A DNA stretch of 64,000 nt from positions 6,868,001 to 6,932,000 of the forward strand of contig JAEMBT020000005.1 of NCBI GenBank assembly GCA_018873245.2. Reading direction: 5' to 3'. This document shows, piece after piece, positions 60,922 to 64,000 of this stretch. This stretch comes from Archegozetes longisetosus. Its lineage: Eukaryota > Arthropoda > Arachnida > Sarcoptiformes > Trhypochthoniidae. The notes under the pieces are model-generated. The model saw only the letters and a list, made by a program, of their open reading frames with translations. It had not been told where the DNA came from and did not search any database. How positions within the stretch are numbered: the first letter of the stretch is position 1; each line of letters starts with the position of its first letter. The position numbers and the translations under genes are program-made.

Positions 60922-61277
60922 GTGATTCCTATTTCTATTTCTTATTTCCGATTTCTATTTAAAACGATTTAAATATATTATATAAATAATTTTTATAAAT
61001 GATTAAGAAATAAATTTGATTTTTTGGCAAAGTATTCAATATGAATTTTGAAATCCTTTTATAACTTTACTTAATAAAGATGTTTACTTAACTCTTATTT
61101 TTCAAAGTATCACTAGAAAGCGTTGAAACAGTTAAACCCAAACTTATAACTTAGTTTCTAATTCGTTTGAAACGCCTTGATTTTATGATAAAAATCCATT
61201 AATTAAAGTTCAATTTGCAATAGTTTGCAATTCGTCTGGATTGTGCAATTCAAGTGATGGCCTTTGGTGAATAAGAA

Positions 61278-61313
<36 letters not shown>

Positions 61314-61954
61314 ATAAAGTTAACTTAGATATAATGTTAGATAAGTTTAATGTAAAGAAACCGATCGTGCCTACAATTTCTTAGATTTATCCTTATTTTA
61401 AGTAGCTATTGTGAAATGTGCAATAAAACTCGCAACATGGATCTTGATCTTGAACTTTATTTTTAGCTTGTCTGAGTTTTTACTTAATTAAATTGCTTAA
61501 ATTATTAAAATATTAAATTTTATTAAGTTAGTTTGGAAGCTTCTAAAAAAGCTTAGCAAATGACTACTATAATTAAATAACACATCTCAGTACGTTGAAC
61601 AAAATTGATTCTTTCACATCCAATAATAAGAACGTTGAGATTATAAGAGACAATTTGGACACTTTGTCAACGGTTTAATAATTATATTTGAACAAATCTC
61701 AAACATGGTTTCTGTATTTACTTCAAACCTCAATAGCAGTAGTTTCTTTCAGCAAATCTATGACAATAAAAAATTTTATATCACGAAAGATAAGAGAAAT
61801 TTTATTAAAATACTTTATCAACAAATTTTGCTGACATTCCACAGTTAAAGTAAAAACCCACTGAAGTAGCACACAATTAAGTGCATCAATAGTTAGCATA
61901 TAGCTGAATATATTTTTAGCTTATAAAAACAGCAACAATAGAAAGCCATATAGA
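60922..61954. other. Spacer with a CT microsatellite
   Basis: AT-rich sequence between the FN3 gene and the LRR gene; only the CT run at 61280 stands out. Confidence 0.6.
61280..61312. repeat. (CT)n microsatellite
   Basis: A pure CT run of about 33 bases in spacer DNA. Confidence 0.97.
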
Positions 61955-63098
61955 ATGAGAACCAGGAATAAACATCAGTTTAACACATTATTTGGTAAGT
62001 CATTCAAGCAAGTTATTGATCGTAATATTTTTAAAATTAAGTTTCTACAAAATTAAAGGTTTTGCAATACAAACAACTATAATCATAACTATAGCAGAAC
62101 AAGCGTTCAGTGGAAAATGTCCACAACCAGAGGTTCTTTATCCTTGTACTTGTTCTGAAGGGATCGATCGAATCTCTTGCATTAAATTCTATGAAAACCA
62201 CTTCAACTCTTCGTATACTATACCACAAATATTTAAATCGTTGAGTGATAATTTGGAAAATAGTGAGAAAGGATTCACTAAATTATTAGTAGCCAACACT
62301 AAAGTGCTCGAGTTGGGTGAAAATGCCTTTTCCGATATCACATTTCAGGAGATCGAAATTTATGAAAACAATTTAACTAGAATTCACTCAAGAGTCTTCG
62401 GTAATGGCTATCAGACAGTTAAGAAGATTTACATCAATTGTTTAACTTTGAGAAACAATCAACAAAACTATAGTCTATTTGAGGCTTTAAGTTCGCTAGT
62501 AAACTTAGAAACAGTTACTTTAGAACTTGGACTCGACTCTATAACTCAAATACCTAATAATGCTTTTCATCCCATCAATGGCGTTCAATCAAAGTTGCAA
62601 GAGATCAATATAGTCGGTATTATATCGAGTGTTGGTCAGAGTGCGTTTAGTGAATTACCGAATTTGCGAAAATTGAAAATTTTAGATCAAATATATAGTA
62701 TACCGGGACATACTTTTGACTTCAACAGCACATCAACTGAGCAATTGGTGATCGATTTGTCAAATAATAAACTGATTGGTTCTAGTTTTGAGTACAACTC
62801 GTTCACTGATTCCAAGCGACCAATTTATCTGAATTTGGCTAATAATAACATAAGATATTTAGATCAAACTGTATTTAAGCCATTCTTTGAAGTTGATTCA
62901 AGCAACAAATTGAAACTAACAGGCAATAGATTAGTTTGCACTGATTGCCAATCTTATTGGGTGATTGAGCAAAAGTCTAGTATTTATGGACGTATTGAGG
63001 ATGCTATTTGTCATAACGAAAAATCAATTTGGAGTTACGATTGGAATTGTACTAAAGAAAAAATTCATGTTCGCCTAGAGAAATTACTCTTCTATTAG
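61955..63098 (+). CDS. Secreted leucine-rich-repeat protein, two exons
   Basis: Exon 1 (61955-61994) gives MRTRNKHQFNTLF, then GTAAGT; exon 2 starts at 62059 after ATTAAAG in the matching phase (GFAIQTTIIITIAEQAFSG completing a signal peptide). Total about 359 residues. A Cys-rich N-cap (CPQPEVLYPCTCSEGIDRIS) precedes about eight irregular leucine-rich repeats (FSELPNLRKLKI, LVIDLSNNKLIGSSF, YLNLANNNIRYLDQTVF) and a C-cap (GNRLVCTDCQSYWVI, AICHNEKS). No membrane segment or anchor. It resembles the arthropod group named after the non-catalytic subunit of Oplophorus luciferase. The role is unknown; extracellular binding is likely. Confidence 0.84.
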
Positions 63099-63718
63099 TT
63101 GTGCTAATCGCGCTCAAAATTTACTTTATTTAAGTGAGAAAATTATTTGTTTTTTAAACAATATCTTCAAATAAAAATGTATAAGATTAAATTTTGGTTA
63201 ACCTATATAAATTCCTCAAATTATTTGGTCACTCAGAAAATGAATAAGAATTGAGAAAATACATTTTAGAAAGTTTGGGCTCAATTAGAATGTCTTCTTC
63301 AGTATTACATTTTTGTAATGAAGGTTACACAACAATCTCATAGTAATATAAAGATAATTGAAATTATATCAAATGTATGAAAGATATACACAAGTTTGCT
63401 AAACAAGCGAAACTGTTACAAATAAAAATTTTATGATCTTTATAAAAAGCTCTTTATTGTATGAAATATAAATTTTTGTCAATATTTTAGTTCTATAGTA
63501 ACTGCACTTTATAAGACTGATAAAACATCTCTTAAACTGACTCAAAAACAGAAACCATTGATTGTGTGTTATATTTGAATTAAGTAAATGCCAGTCTTAA
63601 ATAAGAAGTACCTGAATTATTGCTTTTGACTGCAAATGAATTTAAATTGTGAGCAATCATTTGATATTTATATAAATATCAGAGCATAATTTGCTTATTA
63701 TACATAGTTTATTGCAGA
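63099..63718. other. Spacer between tandem LRR genes
   Basis: AT-rich; 3' flank of one LRR gene and 5' region of the next. A tiny first exon of the next gene may be hidden here but was not fixed. Confidence 0.5.
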
Positions 63719-64000
63719 TTTATCATTGAAAATAATAATCCTTTCGTTATTATTCAATGGATTTTTATGCGGTATATGTCTTGATGATGACATAAGCCCG
63801 TGTAGATGCGTCCAATCACTTCAATGGATTATGTGCTCAGATGTGGCTTATAATTACAGTTTGACTGATGTTTTTCAAAACATAAGTAATAACTTAGCCG
63901 CTAACGAAAAGCATTTTAAAACTCTTGGGCTCTATAATACTGGCATAACTAGTTTGGAAGAAAATACGTTTTTGGACATCACTTTCGAAACTATAAATAT
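63719..64000 (+). CDS. Second LRR gene, cut by the window end
   Basis: After a TTGCAG acceptor the open frame gives a signal-like run (KIIILSLLFNGFLCGICL), a Cys-rich cap (SPCRCVQSLQWIMCSD) and the first repeat (HFKTLGLYNTGITSLEENTF, then LDITFETIN). This closely follows the layout of the gene at 61955 (KLLVANTKVLELGENAFSDI), so the two are tandem paralogues. The start and the 3' end are not determined here. Confidence 0.75.

Overview
The window is nuclear DNA from an arthropod. It is AT-rich, its genes carry GT-AG introns (some of only about 60-70 bases), and it holds chemoreceptor families found in arthropods: a 7tm_7 gustatory-type receptor and an ionotropic receptor. It also has secreted LRR proteins, and CCTAA (TTAGG-type) repeats. 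A mite or related chelicerate is my best guess, but that is inference; nothing here fixes the species.

Layout. 1-4.7 kb: a MULE DNA transposon whose terminal inverted repeats are built from short tandem units. Its FLYWCH/MULE transposase gene reads open through three exons, one intron holds degenerate CCTAA repeats, and another holds a GC-rich fold-back element. 4.9-10.4 kb: a copper type II monooxygenase (DBH/MOXD1-like) gene in eight exons, minus strand, with a palindromic MITE and an IR/DR-type Tc1 element in its introns. 10.4-15 kb: spacer, a palindromic element with a second MITE inside one arm, and a short MULE with an exact 9-bp target duplication. 15.4-18.8 kb: a decayed LC8-like gene cut by a hAT MITE, an eIF2-alpha-kinase-like kinase fragment and a Tc1-like transposase fragment. 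21.9-27.4 kb: a two-exon gustatory-type receptor with a Tc-like relic in its intron. 29.1-30.4 kb: an LRR gene. 30.7-39.2 kb: palindromic MITEs, a small PPxY membrane-protein exon, and a hAT element containing a mariner-like relic. 39.4-41.9 kb: a five-exon ionotropic receptor. 44.3-45.1 kb: a GAGC-rich fold-back element with a 9-bp duplication. 47.4-64 kb: a gene-rich stretch with a DRAM/Frag1-family protein, a UBXN1-like UBA/UBX protein, a GRAM-TM protein, a Gly-rich cuticle-like protein, a secreted FN3 protein and two tandem LRR genes, the last cut by the window end.

Two themes stand out. First, mobile elements whose ends or whole bodies are inverted repeats are very common; in three or four the arms are arrays of unrelated short tandem units, and two of these have 9-bp direct repeats at their edges, as MULE-class insertions do. 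Second, several otherwise intact genes carry one single-base frame break (ionotropic receptor, cuticle-like gene, LRR gene) or one lost splice donor (monooxygenase). This points either to residual assembly errors or to recent gene decay.

Exon coordinates were placed by hand from splice signals and reading-phase agreement. No database search was possible.
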